From contig NZ_CP054932.1 of NCBI RefSeq assembly GCF_013364275.1, forward strand, positions 5,208,001-5,272,000: DNA of 64,000 bases, written 5' to 3'. The translations under genes were made by a program, and so were the position numbers. The notes beneath the pieces are model-generated. The model was not told the origin of the DNA. It was given only the letters and a program-made list of their open reading frames with translations, and searched no databases. Shown piece after piece: positions 1-7,686 of the stretch. Positions within the stretch are counted from its first letter, which is position 1. The number at the start of each line of letters is the position of its first letter. Source of the stretch: Actinomadura sp. NAK00032 (GTDB lineage Bacteria; Actinomycetota; Actinomycetes; Streptosporangiales; Streptosporangiaceae).

Positions 1-1
1 G

Positions 2-97
2 CCGGCGTTCCCCTCCGCCGTCCTGCGGCCCGGCGAGGAGCACACCTCGGCCACGACCTACCGGTTCCACACGCCGGGAGACTGCAAACGGTTGTAG
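2..97 (+). CDS. C-terminal fragment, aldose 1-epimerase-like
   Basis: An open frame enters from the left edge and stops at TAG 95-97, giving the last 31 residues of a protein. The piece LRPGEEH followed by a T-T-Y-R-F strand resembles the final strand of galactose mutarotase-type proteins (L-x-PGE, then T-x-Y-x-F). A sugar epimerase would fit the carbohydrate genes downstream. With so few residues the family call is tentative; it is only sure that a reading frame ends here just before a promoter region. Confidence 0.45.
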   Translation, partial: PAFPSAVLRPGEEHTSATTYRFHTPGDCKRL

Positions 98-238
98 TAA
101 CGCGTGCAAGCTTCTCGACGACCTCGCCAGGGCTGCGAGGGTCCATACATTGCTGACCTGGGCATATGTCGAACGAGCCACAACCGGGCGTGAGGAATCT
201 CACTGCAAAGGGTTGACGTCATCTCCGGCCACGCGCTA

Positions 239-252
239 AGAAAGCGCTATCT
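239..252. promoter_or_regulatory. LacI-type operator upstream of sugar ABC importer
   Basis: AGAAAGCGCTATCT is a near-perfect palindrome around the CG-centred core AAAGCGCT, with one mismatched base pair in the right arm. It lies 32 nt before the first permease start, inside the 98-280 intergenic promoter region. The same core recurs at 2950-2963 and 5899-5910, and GAAAGCGCTTTC-like sites are typical of LacI-family sugar repressors. The cognate repressor is not in the window. Confidence 0.65.
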
Positions 253-283
253 CAACCACTTCCGACTCACCGAAGGGCCAGTG

Positions 284-1282
284 ATGACGCTGAGGCCCGC
301 CGCGGCCGCCCAGGCGCCGGGGACGGCCGAGCCCGCGGTCGCGCCCGCCGCGCCGCCGGCCGCGCGCCGCCCCCGGACCCGCCGCCGCAAGAGCTCACGC
401 GCCCGCTCGCAGGCATGGGCCGCCTACCTGTTCCTGGCGCCCTGGTTCCTCGGGCTGTTCGCGATCACGCTCGGCCCGATGATCGCCTCGCTGTACCTGT
501 CGTTCACCGACTACAGCCTGCTGAGCCAGGCCCACTGGGTGGGTCTGGACAACTACGACAAGATGTTCACGGCCGACGACCGCTACCTCAACTCCCTCAA
601 GGTCACGACCACCTACGTCGTCGTGTCCGTCCCGCTCCAGCTCGCCTTCGCCCTCGGGCTGGCGATGGCGCTGGACAAGGGGCTGCGCGGGCTGTCGTTC
701 TACCGGTCGGTCTTCTACCTGCCCTCGCTGCTCGGCGGCAGCGTGGCGATCTCGATCCTGTGGCGGAAGATCTTCGGCACGGACGGGATCGTCAACACCT
801 TCCTCGGCTGGTTCGGCTACCACGGCCAGGGCTGGGTCACGAGCCCGGACACCGCGCTGTGGACGCTGATCATCCTGCACGTCTGGACGTTCGGCGCCCC
901 GATGGTGATCTTCCTGGCCGGGCTGCGGCAGATCCCGCAGAACCTCTACGAGGCGGCCCGGGTCGACGGCGCGGGCCGGGTCCGGCAGTTCCGCTCGATC
1001 ACGCTGCCGCTGCTCACGCCGATCATCTTCTTCAACGCGGTGCTCGAAGTGATCAAGTCGTTCCAGTCGTTCACGCAGTCGTTCGTCGTCAGCGGCGGCA
1101 ACGGCGGGCCGGTCGACTCGACCCTCTTCTACACGCTCTACCTCTACATCAAGGGCTTCAAGAACTACGAGATGGGCTACGCGGCGGCCATGGCCTGGGT
1201 GCTGCTGCTCATCATCGGGGCCCTGACCGCCGTCAACTTCCTCATGTCTCGATTCTGGGTCTTCTATGGCGACGACAAGTAA
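284..1282 (+). CDS. Carbohydrate ABC transporter permease, MalF-type
   Basis: This inner-membrane subunit of a sugar importer has 332 residues. An Ala/Pro/Arg-rich cytoplasmic extension of about 45 residues is followed by six membrane segments. The ATPase-contact loop (EAA motif, EAARVDGAGRVRQF) lies near residue 223. ATG 284 is preferred over GTG 281 because GAAGGG at 272-277 is 6 nt from the ATG. It overlaps the next permease gene by 17 nt, so the two are cotranslated. No ATPase gene is nearby; such importers commonly use a shared MsiK-type ATPase encoded elsewhere. The pectate lyases downstream suggest oligogalacturonides as substrate (inference). Confidence 0.9.
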   Translation: MTLRPAAAAQAPGTAEPAVAPAAPPAARRPRTRRRKSSRARSQAWAAYLFLAPWFLGLFAITLGPMIASLYLSFTDYSLLSQAHWVGLDNYDKMFTADDRYLNSLKVTTTYVVVSVPLQLAFALGLAMALDKGLRGLSFYRSVFYLPSLLGGSVAISILWRKIFGTDGIVNTFLGWFGYHGQGWVTSPDTALWTLIILHVWTFGAPMVIFLAGLRQIPQNLYEAARVDGAGRVRQFRSITLPLLTPIIFFNAVLEVIKSFQSFTQSFVVSGGNGGPVDSTLFYTLYLYIKGFKNYEMGYAAAMAWVLLLIIGALTAVNFLMSRFWVFYGDDK

Positions 1283-2141
1283 GCGCGCGCCGGGCGCCCG
1301 CACGCCGGTGCTGTTCCGGCCCGCCTCGCGGCTGACCAAGCACCTGCTGCTGATCGTGTTCGGCCTGTTCATGCTGTACCCGCTGCTCTGGATGATCTCC
1401 AGCTCGGTCAAGCCCGAGGAGCTGATCTTCCGGGAGCCCGGCCTGGTGCCCACCGAGGTCACCGGCGAGAACTACGCCGGCGGCTGGGACGCGCTGAAGC
1501 ACTCCTTCGGCTACTACCTGTGGAACTCGGCGGTCATCACCGGCCTGGCGGTCGTCGGCAACCTGCTCGCCTGCTCGCTGGCGGCCTACGCGTTCGCCCG
1601 GCTGGAGTTCCCGCTCAAGAGGCTGTGGTTCGCGATCATGCTGGTCTCGATCATGCTGCCGCACCATGTCACGGTCGTGCCGCAGTACATCGTGTTCAGC
1701 AAGATCGACTGGATCAACACGATCTGGCCCATCGTGGTGCCCAAGTTCCTCGCCACCGACGCGTTCTTCATCTTCCTGATGGTGCAGTTCATCCGCACCC
1801 TCCCCCGGGAGCTGGACGAGGCGGCGGCGATCGACGGCGCCGGGCACCTGCGCACGTTCCTGCAGGTGGTGATGCCTTTGTGCGTGCCCGCGCTGGCCAC
1901 CACGGCGATCTTCACCTTCATCTGGACGTGGAACGACTTCTTCACCCAGAACCTCTACCTGACCAACTCCGACAACCTCACGGCCCCGGTGGCGCTGCGC
2001 CAGTTCCTGGACTCCAGCGGCGACTCCTCGTGGGGGCCGATGTTCGCGATGTCGATCGTCTCGCTCGGGCCGATCTTCGGCTTCTTCCTGGCCGGCCAGA
2101 AGTACCTCGTCCGAGGCATGGCCACCACCGGGCTCAAGTAG
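1266..2141 (+). CDS. Carbohydrate ABC transporter permease, MalG-type
   Basis: This 291-residue protein is the second permease of the importer. It has six predicted membrane helices and the EAA loop DEAAAIDGAGHLRTF near residue 183, which docks the ATPase. The start ATG lies inside the end of the first permease gene. The C-terminal LVRGMATTGLK ending is usual for MalG-like subunits of actinobacterial CUT1 transporters. It pairs with the MalF-type protein upstream and the binding protein downstream. Confidence 0.9.
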   Translation: MATTSKRAPGARTPVLFRPASRLTKHLLLIVFGLFMLYPLLWMISSSVKPEELIFREPGLVPTEVTGENYAGGWDALKHSFGYYLWNSAVITGLAVVGNLLACSLAAYAFARLEFPLKRLWFAIMLVSIMLPHHVTVVPQYIVFSKIDWINTIWPIVVPKFLATDAFFIFLMVQFIRTLPRELDEAAAIDGAGHLRTFLQVVMPLCVPALATTAIFTFIWTWNDFFTQNLYLTNSDNLTAPVALRQFLDSSGDSSWGPMFAMSIVSLGPIFGFFLAGQKYLVRGMATTGLK

Positions 2142-2179
2142 CCCTCCCTCCCTTCCGTCCCCCCGGAGGTACACGAGAA

Positions 2180-3439
2180 ATGAAACGCATCCTGGCGGCC
2201 GCCGCCGTCGCCGCCGTCGCGATATCGGCCACCGCCTGCGGCAGCGGCGACGACGGGTCGAGCGGCAGGACGAAGGTCGTCTTCTCCTACTGGGGAAGCG
2301 ACTCCCGGCAGAAGCTGACCGAGGCCGCCATCGCCGAGTTCGAGAAGAAGAACCCGTCGATCGACGTCGAGGGCGACTTCTCCGACTGGGACAGCTACTA
2401 CGAGAAGCTGGCCACCAAGACCGCCGCGGGCGACGCCCCCGACGTGATGTCGATCGAGATCCGCGGCCTCGCCGAGTACGCGGGCCGCGGCATCCTCGCC
2501 GACGTGTCCGGGAAGGTCGACACCGCCGGGCTCGACCAGGGCGTCCTCAAGGCCGGGCAGGTCGGCGGCAAGCAGTACGCGATCCCGACCGGGGTCAACG
2601 CGTTCCCGATGATCGTCAACAAGGCGACGCTCAAGAAGTACGGCCAGCGGGCCCCGGACGACAAGACCTGGACGTGGGACGAGTACATCTCGCTCTCCCA
2701 GCGGGTGACCCAGAAGAGCGGCGGTAAGGTCTGGGGCACCGAGTACAACGAGAACCCGGCGTTCCTGCAGATCTTCGCCGCGCAGCGCGGCGAGCAGTTC
2801 TACGCCGGCGGCAAGGTCGCCCTCACCGAGCAGACCATCAAGGACTGGTGGGCCCTGCTGCAGAAGATCATCGACGCGAAGGCGGGGCCGGGCGCCGCCG
2901 AGATGCTGGAGACCGGCACCAAGGTCGACCAGGCGCTGCTCGCCACCAACGAAAGCGCTTTCGGGAGCTGGTGGAGCAACCAGCTCGACGCGCTGACCAA
3001 GGGCTCCGGCCAGGACCTGGACCTGCTGCGCATGCCGAAGTCGCCGGGCGCCGCCGCCTCCGGCATGTTCCTGCAGCCGGCGATGTACTACACGATCTCG
3101 GCCCGGTCCGAGGAGGCCGCCGCCGCGCAGAAGTTCGTGGACTTCCTCGTCAACGACCCGGCGGCGGGCGCGATCCTGCTCAGCGACCGGGGGCTGCCCA
3201 CCAACGCCGAGGTCATCGAGGCGATCAAGGCGAAGCTGTCGCCGGCCGACCAGAAGGTGCTGGCCTTCATGGACTCGATCAAGAACGACCTCAGCCCGAT
3301 CGTCGTCCCGCCCAAGGGCGCGATGGAGATGGAGGACATCCTCAAGCGCGCCACCGACTCGGTGCTGTTCGGCAAGGCCGAGCCGGGCGAGGCGGCCAAG
3401 ACCTTCCTGACCGAGGCCAACACCGCCCTGTCCCAGTAG
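2180..3439 (+). CDS. Extracellular sugar-binding lipoprotein of ABC importer
   Basis: This 419-residue solute-binding protein has a lipoprotein signal (MKR, hydrophobic stretch, SATAC with lipidated Cys20) and a family-1 extracellular binding fold; FSYWG near residue 35 is typical of its first strand. GGAGG at 2165-2169 precedes the ATG. It should catch the sugar outside and deliver it to the two permeases. The gene contains a perfect 14-bp LacI-type palindrome at 2950-2963 written with codons uncommon here (GAA, GCT). A strong hairpin follows the stop codon. Confidence 0.92.
   Translation: MKRILAAAAVAAVAISATACGSGDDGSSGRTKVVFSYWGSDSRQKLTEAAIAEFEKKNPSIDVEGDFSDWDSYYEKLATKTAAGDAPDVMSIEIRGLAEYAGRGILADVSGKVDTAGLDQGVLKAGQVGGKQYAIPTGVNAFPMIVNKATLKKYGQRAPDDKTWTWDEYISLSQRVTQKSGGKVWGTEYNENPAFLQIFAAQRGEQFYAGGKVALTEQTIKDWWALLQKIIDAKAGPGAAEMLETGTKVDQALLATNESAFGSWWSNQLDALTKGSGQDLDLLRMPKSPGAAASGMFLQPAMYYTISARSEEAAAAQKFVDFLVNDPAAGAILLSDRGLPTNAEVIEAIKAKLSPADQKVLAFMDSIKNDLSPIVVPPKGAMEMEDILKRATDSVLFGKAEPGEAAKTFLTEANTALSQ
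2950..2963. promoter_or_regulatory. LacI-type operator inside the binding-protein gene
   Basis: CGAAAGCGCTTTCG is a perfect 14-bp palindrome in the coding sequence (residues N-E-S-A-F). It shares its core with the promoter site at 239-252 and the site at 5899-5910. GAA and GCT are disfavoured codons in this genome, so the site looks selected. It may serve as an auxiliary operator for DNA looping or as a roadblock. Confidence 0.6.
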
Positions 3440-3466
3440 CGGGCGGCGTCCGGGAACACCCATGAC

Positions 3467-3508
3467 GCGCCGTGCGGCCCGTGGCGAACGGGCCGGGCCG
3501 CACGGCGC
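3467..3508 (+). terminator. Intercistronic hairpin after the binding-protein gene
   Basis: A perfect 15-bp GC stem (3467-3481 pairing with 3494-3508, 12-nt loop) sits 27 nt past the stop of the binding-protein gene. No T-run follows. Such stems between binding-protein and downstream genes usually stabilise the upstream mRNA or attenuate readthrough. It also argues against starting the next gene at ATG 3462. Confidence 0.65.
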
Positions 3509-3560
3509 CACCCCGCCACCGGCGCCCGCGACGGCGCCACCCCGATCCGGGAGTCCCCCC

Positions 3561-4844
3561 ATGCGATACGCCTTCGTCGGGCTCGGCCACCGGGCGCAGA
3601 TGTACGTGGACGCGCTGCTCGGCGCGTGGAGCGACACCGGCGAGATCGCCGCGCTCTGCGACCCCAACCGCACCCGCCTGCGCTACCACCTCGACCGCAT
3701 CGGCCGCGACGTGCCGTGCTTCGCGCCCGAGGAGTTCGGCGCGGTGCTCGGGCTCGCCGACGCCGTCGTGGTCGCCACGGTCGACGCGGCCCACGCCCGC
3801 TACGTGGTCGCGGCCCTCGACGCCGGCAAGGACGTCGTCGTGGAGAAGCCGCTGTGCACCACCGCCGAGGACTGCGCGGCCATCGCCGACGCGGCCGAGC
3901 GCGGCGCCGGCCGGCTCATCGTCACCTTCAACTACCGCTACTCGCCGCGCAACAGCGCCGTCCGCAGGCTGATCGCCGGCGGCGCGATCGGCGACGTCAC
4001 CTCGGTGCATTTCGACTGGTCGCTCGACACCATCCACGGCGCCGACTACTTCCGCCGCTGGCACCGCGACAAGGCGAACTCGGGCGGCCTGCTGGTGCAC
4101 AAGTCCACCCACCACTTCGACCTGGTGAACTGGTGGATCGACGACGCCCCGGCGTCGGTCTACGCGCAGACCTCGCTGCGCTTCTACGGCGCGGGCAACG
4201 CCCGCGCGCGCGGTCTCGGCGACCGCCCGGCGCGGGCGCGGAACGCGCCGCGGCTCGGCACCGACCCCTTCCTGCTGGACCTGTCGGCCGACCCCCGGCT
4301 GACGCGCCTGTACCTGGACGCCGAGCACGAGGACGGCTACCTCCGCGACCAGGACGTGTTCGGCGAGGGCGTGACGATCGACGACAACATGGCGGTCCTC
4401 GTCCGCTACGAGGGCGGGGCGCTGCTCACCTACTCCCTCAACGCGCACGCGCCGGCGGAGGGCTACCGCGCCGTCGTCAACGGCACCGCCGGGCGGCTGG
4501 AGCTGGACGTCGTCGAGCGGGCGTGGACACCGCCGCACGCGGCGATCGACCCGACCGCGTCCGGGAAGGAGCACGCCGCCGGGGCGTCGGAGCGGCTCGT
4601 CCTGCACCGGCACTGGCGGGAGCCTGAGGAGATCGAGATCGGCGGCGGCGCGGGCGCGCACGGCGGCGGCGACGCCCTGCTGCTCGACGACGTGTTCCGC
4701 GGCCCATCGGACGACCCGCTCGCCCGGCAGGCCGGATACCGCGCGGGCGTCGCGAGCGTGCTGATCGGCGTGTCCGCCGACCGGTCCGCGGCGACCGGCG
4801 CTCCGGTCGCCCTCACGGCCGGCGGCACCCGGGTGGCGGACTGA
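3561..4844 (+). CDS. Gfo/Idh/MocA-family NAD(P)-dependent oxidoreductase
   Basis: This 427-residue cytoplasmic protein starts with a Rossmann fold (MRYAFVGLGHRA). It carries the EKPLCTT motif, with the family's catalytic lysine, near residue 95. The second alpha/beta domain contains GGLLVHKSTHHFD. Family members oxidise or epimerise sugars and uronates, so a role in galacturonate-derived sugar metabolism is plausible from context. ATG 3561 is chosen because the longer frame from 3462 would translate the hairpin. The stop overlaps the next start (TGATG). Confidence 0.85.
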   Translation: MRYAFVGLGHRAQMYVDALLGAWSDTGEIAALCDPNRTRLRYHLDRIGRDVPCFAPEEFGAVLGLADAVVVATVDAAHARYVVAALDAGKDVVVEKPLCTTAEDCAAIADAAERGAGRLIVTFNYRYSPRNSAVRRLIAGGAIGDVTSVHFDWSLDTIHGADYFRRWHRDKANSGGLLVHKSTHHFDLVNWWIDDAPASVYAQTSLRFYGAGNARARGLGDRPARARNAPRLGTDPFLLDLSADPRLTRLYLDAEHEDGYLRDQDVFGEGVTIDDNMAVLVRYEGGALLTYSLNAHAPAEGYRAVVNGTAGRLELDVVERAWTPPHAAIDPTASGKEHAAGASERLVLHRHWREPEEIEIGGGAGAHGGGDALLLDDVFRGPSDDPLARQAGYRAGVASVLIGVSADRSAATGAPVALTAGGTRVAD

Positions 4845-5923
4845 TGCTCCCCGGCGAGTTCGCGGGCCTCGCCGGCATCGCCGCGCGCCGGCGCGGCCTG
4901 TTCCCCGAGCCCGGCCCCGACCTGCCCGAACGCCTCCGCGACGTGCTCGGCGTGCCGGCGCTGACCGCCGGGGACGTCCGCGTCGAGCACCGCTGGACCG
5001 GCGGCGACCTGGCCGGCGAGGAGCTGTCGTGGACGGTCGGGTTCGGCCCCCGCACCCGCGCCTACCTGCTCCGCCCGCGCGGCGCCGCGGGGCCGCTGCC
5101 GGGCGCCGTCGCGATGCACTGCCACGCGGGCGTGAAGTGGGCGGGCAAGGACAAGATCGCCGACGGCCCGGACCCGCCCGCCGCCGAGATCGTCCGGCTG
5201 CGCGCCCGGCTCTACGGCCGCCGCGGCTACGCGGGCGAACTGGCCCGCCGCGGCTTCGCCGTCCTCGCCCACGACGTCTTCGCCTGGGGCAGCCGCCGCC
5301 TCCCGCTGCCCCTCCCGCCGGACCCGGGCGCTAGCGAGGCCGACCGCTACGACCGCGCCGCCCGCGACCACGAGCACGTCCTGGCGAAGGCGTGCACGCT
5401 GCTCGGCACCTCCTTCGCGGGCGTCCTCGCCGCCGAGGACCTCGCGGCGGCGGCGTACCTGCGCTCCCGTCCCGACGTCGCGTCCGTCGCCGCGATCGGC
5501 CTGTCGGGCGGCGGCGCCCGCGCCGCCCTCCTCGGCGTGCTCGACCCGCGGGTGAGCGCGGTCGTGGTGGCCGCGATGGTCGCCTCGTTCCGCGACTTCC
5601 GCGAGGAGCACGTGGCCGCGCACTCCTGGGCACTGTTCCCGCCCGGGCTGACCCGCCTGGCCGACTGGCCCGGCGTGGTCGCCGCCCGCGCCCCGGCGCC
5701 GCTGATGGTCCTCTACCCGACGGCCGACCCGCTCTTCCCCGCCGAGGGCGTGCGGCGGGCGCACCGCCAGATCACCGGCGCCTACCGGGACGCGCCCGGC
5801 CGCTACACCGGCGCGTTCTTCGACGCGGGCCACGAGTTCGACCGGACCATGCAGGACGCGGCCTTCGACTGGCTCGCCGGCACGGTCGGCGGCACTGAGA
5901 AAGCGCTTTCAGACACCAGCTGA
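4844..5923 (+). CDS. Alpha/beta hydrolase, acetyl-esterase/dienelactone-hydrolase type
   Basis: This 359-residue hydrolase has a nucleophile elbow GLSGGGAR near residue 220, an acid in TADPLFP and the histidine in AGHEFD near the end, which together complete a Ser-Asp-His triad. There is no signal peptide, so it acts inside the cell. In a pectin locus a likely job is removing acetyl or other ester groups from imported oligogalacturonides, but the substrate is not shown by the sequence. Start and upstream stop overlap by 1 nt. Its last codons carry the LacI-type palindrome at 5899-5910. Confidence 0.75.
   Translation: MLPGEFAGLAGIAARRRGLFPEPGPDLPERLRDVLGVPALTAGDVRVEHRWTGGDLAGEELSWTVGFGPRTRAYLLRPRGAAGPLPGAVAMHCHAGVKWAGKDKIADGPDPPAAEIVRLRARLYGRRGYAGELARRGFAVLAHDVFAWGSRRLPLPLPPDPGASEADRYDRAARDHEHVLAKACTLLGTSFAGVLAAEDLAAAAYLRSRPDVASVAAIGLSGGGARAALLGVLDPRVSAVVVAAMVASFRDFREEHVAAHSWALFPPGLTRLADWPGVVAARAPAPLMVLYPTADPLFPAEGVRRAHRQITGAYRDAPGRYTGAFFDAGHEFDRTMQDAAFDWLAGTVGGTEKALSDTS
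5899..5910. promoter_or_regulatory. LacI-type operator before the pectate lyase genes
   Basis: GAAAGCGCTTTC is a perfect 12-bp palindrome located in the last codons of the hydrolase gene and about 130 nt before the PL9 lyase start. It forces the unusual codons CTT and TCA. It is the best match of the three sites and probably controls the two secreted lyases directly. Confidence 0.7.
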
Positions 5924-6041
5924 GAGAGACCCATGCGCACACCCCCCGCTCCCCAGGCCAGATCACCGCCCCGCACCGCCGCGCGTTCTCCCGACACACC
6001 CCCACCCCCGATCAGCCAAGCTCCCCCTCTGGAGACGAACG

Positions 6042-7643
6042 ATGCAATTCAAACCCGCCATTGCCTGCGGATCCTTACTCGCCGGCGCGCTCGTCGCGCT
6101 GTCCGGCACCGCCGCGCAAGCCGCCACGACCCGGTACGAGGCCGAGAACTCCCCGGCGGTGTGCACGGGATCCGTCGACTCCGACCACACCGGCTACTCC
6201 GGCAGCGGATTCTGCAACACCGACAACGAGACCGGCGCCTACGCGCAGCTCACCGTGAACGCCCCCGAGGCGGGCACGGCGACGGTGCGCGTCCGCTACG
6301 CCAACGGGACGTCCGCGGCCCGGCCCGCGAACGTGACGGTGAACGGCGCGGCGGCCGCGTCGGCGCAGTTCCCCGGCACGGGCTCGTGGGACGGCTGGAC
6401 GACCGCCACGGTCAGCGTGCCGCTCAACGCGGGCGCGAACACCGTCCGGCTGACCGCCACCACCGCCAACGGCCTCGCCAACATCGACTACATCGAGGTC
6501 GAGACGGACGGCGGCGACACCCCGCCGCCGTCGGACGCCGACGCGCTCTACGTCGCGCCGGGAGGCGCCGACGGCGCGTCCGGGACCGAGTCCGATCCGA
6601 CGACGCTCACCTCCGCGATCGGCCGCATCGCCCCCGGCGGGACGATCTACATGCGCGGCGGCACCTACCGTTACTCGCAGACCGTCACCATCCCGGCCGG
6701 GAACAACGGCACCTCCGGCGACCGGACGCTGCTGTCCGCCTACCCCGGCGAGGCCCCCGTCCTCGACTTCTCGGCGATGAGCGAGGACCCCGCCAACCGC
6801 GGGCTCGCGGTCAACGGGTCGTACTGGCACCTGTACGGCCTGGTCGTCGAGCACGCCGGCGACAACGGGATCTTCGTCGGCGGCAGCGGCAACGTCATCG
6901 AGCGCGCGGTGACGCGCTTCAACCGGGACACCGGGCTGCAGATCTCGCGGATGTCATCCGGCACCCCCGAGAGCCAGTGGCCGTCGAACAACCTCGTCCT
7001 CAGCTCGGAGTCCCACGACAACGCCGACTCCGACGGCGAGGACGCCGACGGGTTCGCCGCCAAGCTCACCTCCGGCCCCGGGAACGTCTTCCGCTACGAC
7101 GTCTCCCACAACAACATCGACGACGGCTGGGACCTCTACACCAAGAACGAGACCGGCCCGATCGGCGCCGTCACCATCGAGGACTCCCTCGCCTACGGCA
7201 ACGGCACGCTCAGCGACGGCGGCCAGGCCGGCAACGGCGGCCAGGCCGGCAACGGCGACCGCAACGGCTTCAAGCTCGGCGGCGACGACATCGCGGTCAA
7301 CCACGTCGTCCGCCGCAGCATCGCCTACGGCAACGGCCACCACGGGTTCACCTACAACAGCAACCCCGGCTCGATGACGATCTCCTCCAACATCGCCATC
7401 GACAACGCCGAGCGCAACTTCTCCTTCGACGAGGGCGGCTCGGTGTTCCGGAGCAACACCTCGTGCCGCTTCGACGGCGACGGCTCCAACGACAAGACGG
7501 TGGGCGACGCCGACGGCTCGAACCAGTTCTGGACGGGCTCGAACGGGTCCCGGTGCTCCTCCTACGCCGGCGCCCTCGGCTGGTACTTCGGCTCGGACGG
7601 CCGTCTCGTCGTCACCTTCGGCGGCAGCCCCGCGACGCCGTGA
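6042..7643 (+). CDS. Secreted pectate lyase, PL9-like, with N-terminal carbohydrate-binding module
   Basis: This 533-residue protein has a Sec signal ending at AAQA|ATT, then a beta-sandwich module of CBM35/CBM6 type (starting YEAENSPAV, about residues 30-155). A right-handed beta-helix follows. Motifs DADGFAAKL, NNIDDGWDLY and RNGFKLGGD match the conserved calcium-binding and catalytic-lysine region of polysaccharide lyase family 9. It should cleave polygalacturonate outside the cell by beta-elimination. A perfect 18-bp tandem duplication (7218-7253) inserts GGQAGN twice in a turn. GGAG precedes the ATG. Confidence 0.88.
   Translation: MQFKPAIACGSLLAGALVALSGTAAQAATTRYEAENSPAVCTGSVDSDHTGYSGSGFCNTDNETGAYAQLTVNAPEAGTATVRVRYANGTSAARPANVTVNGAAAASAQFPGTGSWDGWTTATVSVPLNAGANTVRLTATTANGLANIDYIEVETDGGDTPPPSDADALYVAPGGADGASGTESDPTTLTSAIGRIAPGGTIYMRGGTYRYSQTVTIPAGNNGTSGDRTLLSAYPGEAPVLDFSAMSEDPANRGLAVNGSYWHLYGLVVEHAGDNGIFVGGSGNVIERAVTRFNRDTGLQISRMSSGTPESQWPSNNLVLSSESHDNADSDGEDADGFAAKLTSGPGNVFRYDVSHNNIDDGWDLYTKNETGPIGAVTIEDSLAYGNGTLSDGGQAGNGGQAGNGDRNGFKLGGDDIAVNHVVRRSIAYGNGHHGFTYNSNPGSMTISSNIAIDNAERNFSFDEGGSVFRSNTSCRFDGDGSNDKTVGDADGSNQFWTGSNGSRCSSYAGALGWYFGSDGRLVVTFGGSPATP
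7218..7253 (+). repeat. 18-bp in-frame tandem duplication in PL9 lyase gene
   Basis: Two identical 18-nt units (7218-7235 and 7236-7253) encode GGQAGN twice. They fall in a loop of the beta-helix just before the catalytic RNGFKLGG segment. The frame is kept. Confidence 0.9.
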
Positions 7644-7686
7644 ACGGCGCACCCGGATCCGGATCGAGAGAAGAGGCGAGGACGAG

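Noticed and set aside
3462..3560. Upstream ATG for the Gfo/Idh/MocA gene
   Set aside because: It would translate a perfect hairpin and add 33 non-conserved residues; the Rossmann fold starts right at ATG 3561.
1520..5898. Long alternative-frame open reading frames across the pectin locus and elsewhere
   Set aside because: They are Arg/Pro/Gly-rich shadow frames caused by high GC, overlap convincing genes, and show no family motifs or ribosome-binding sites.
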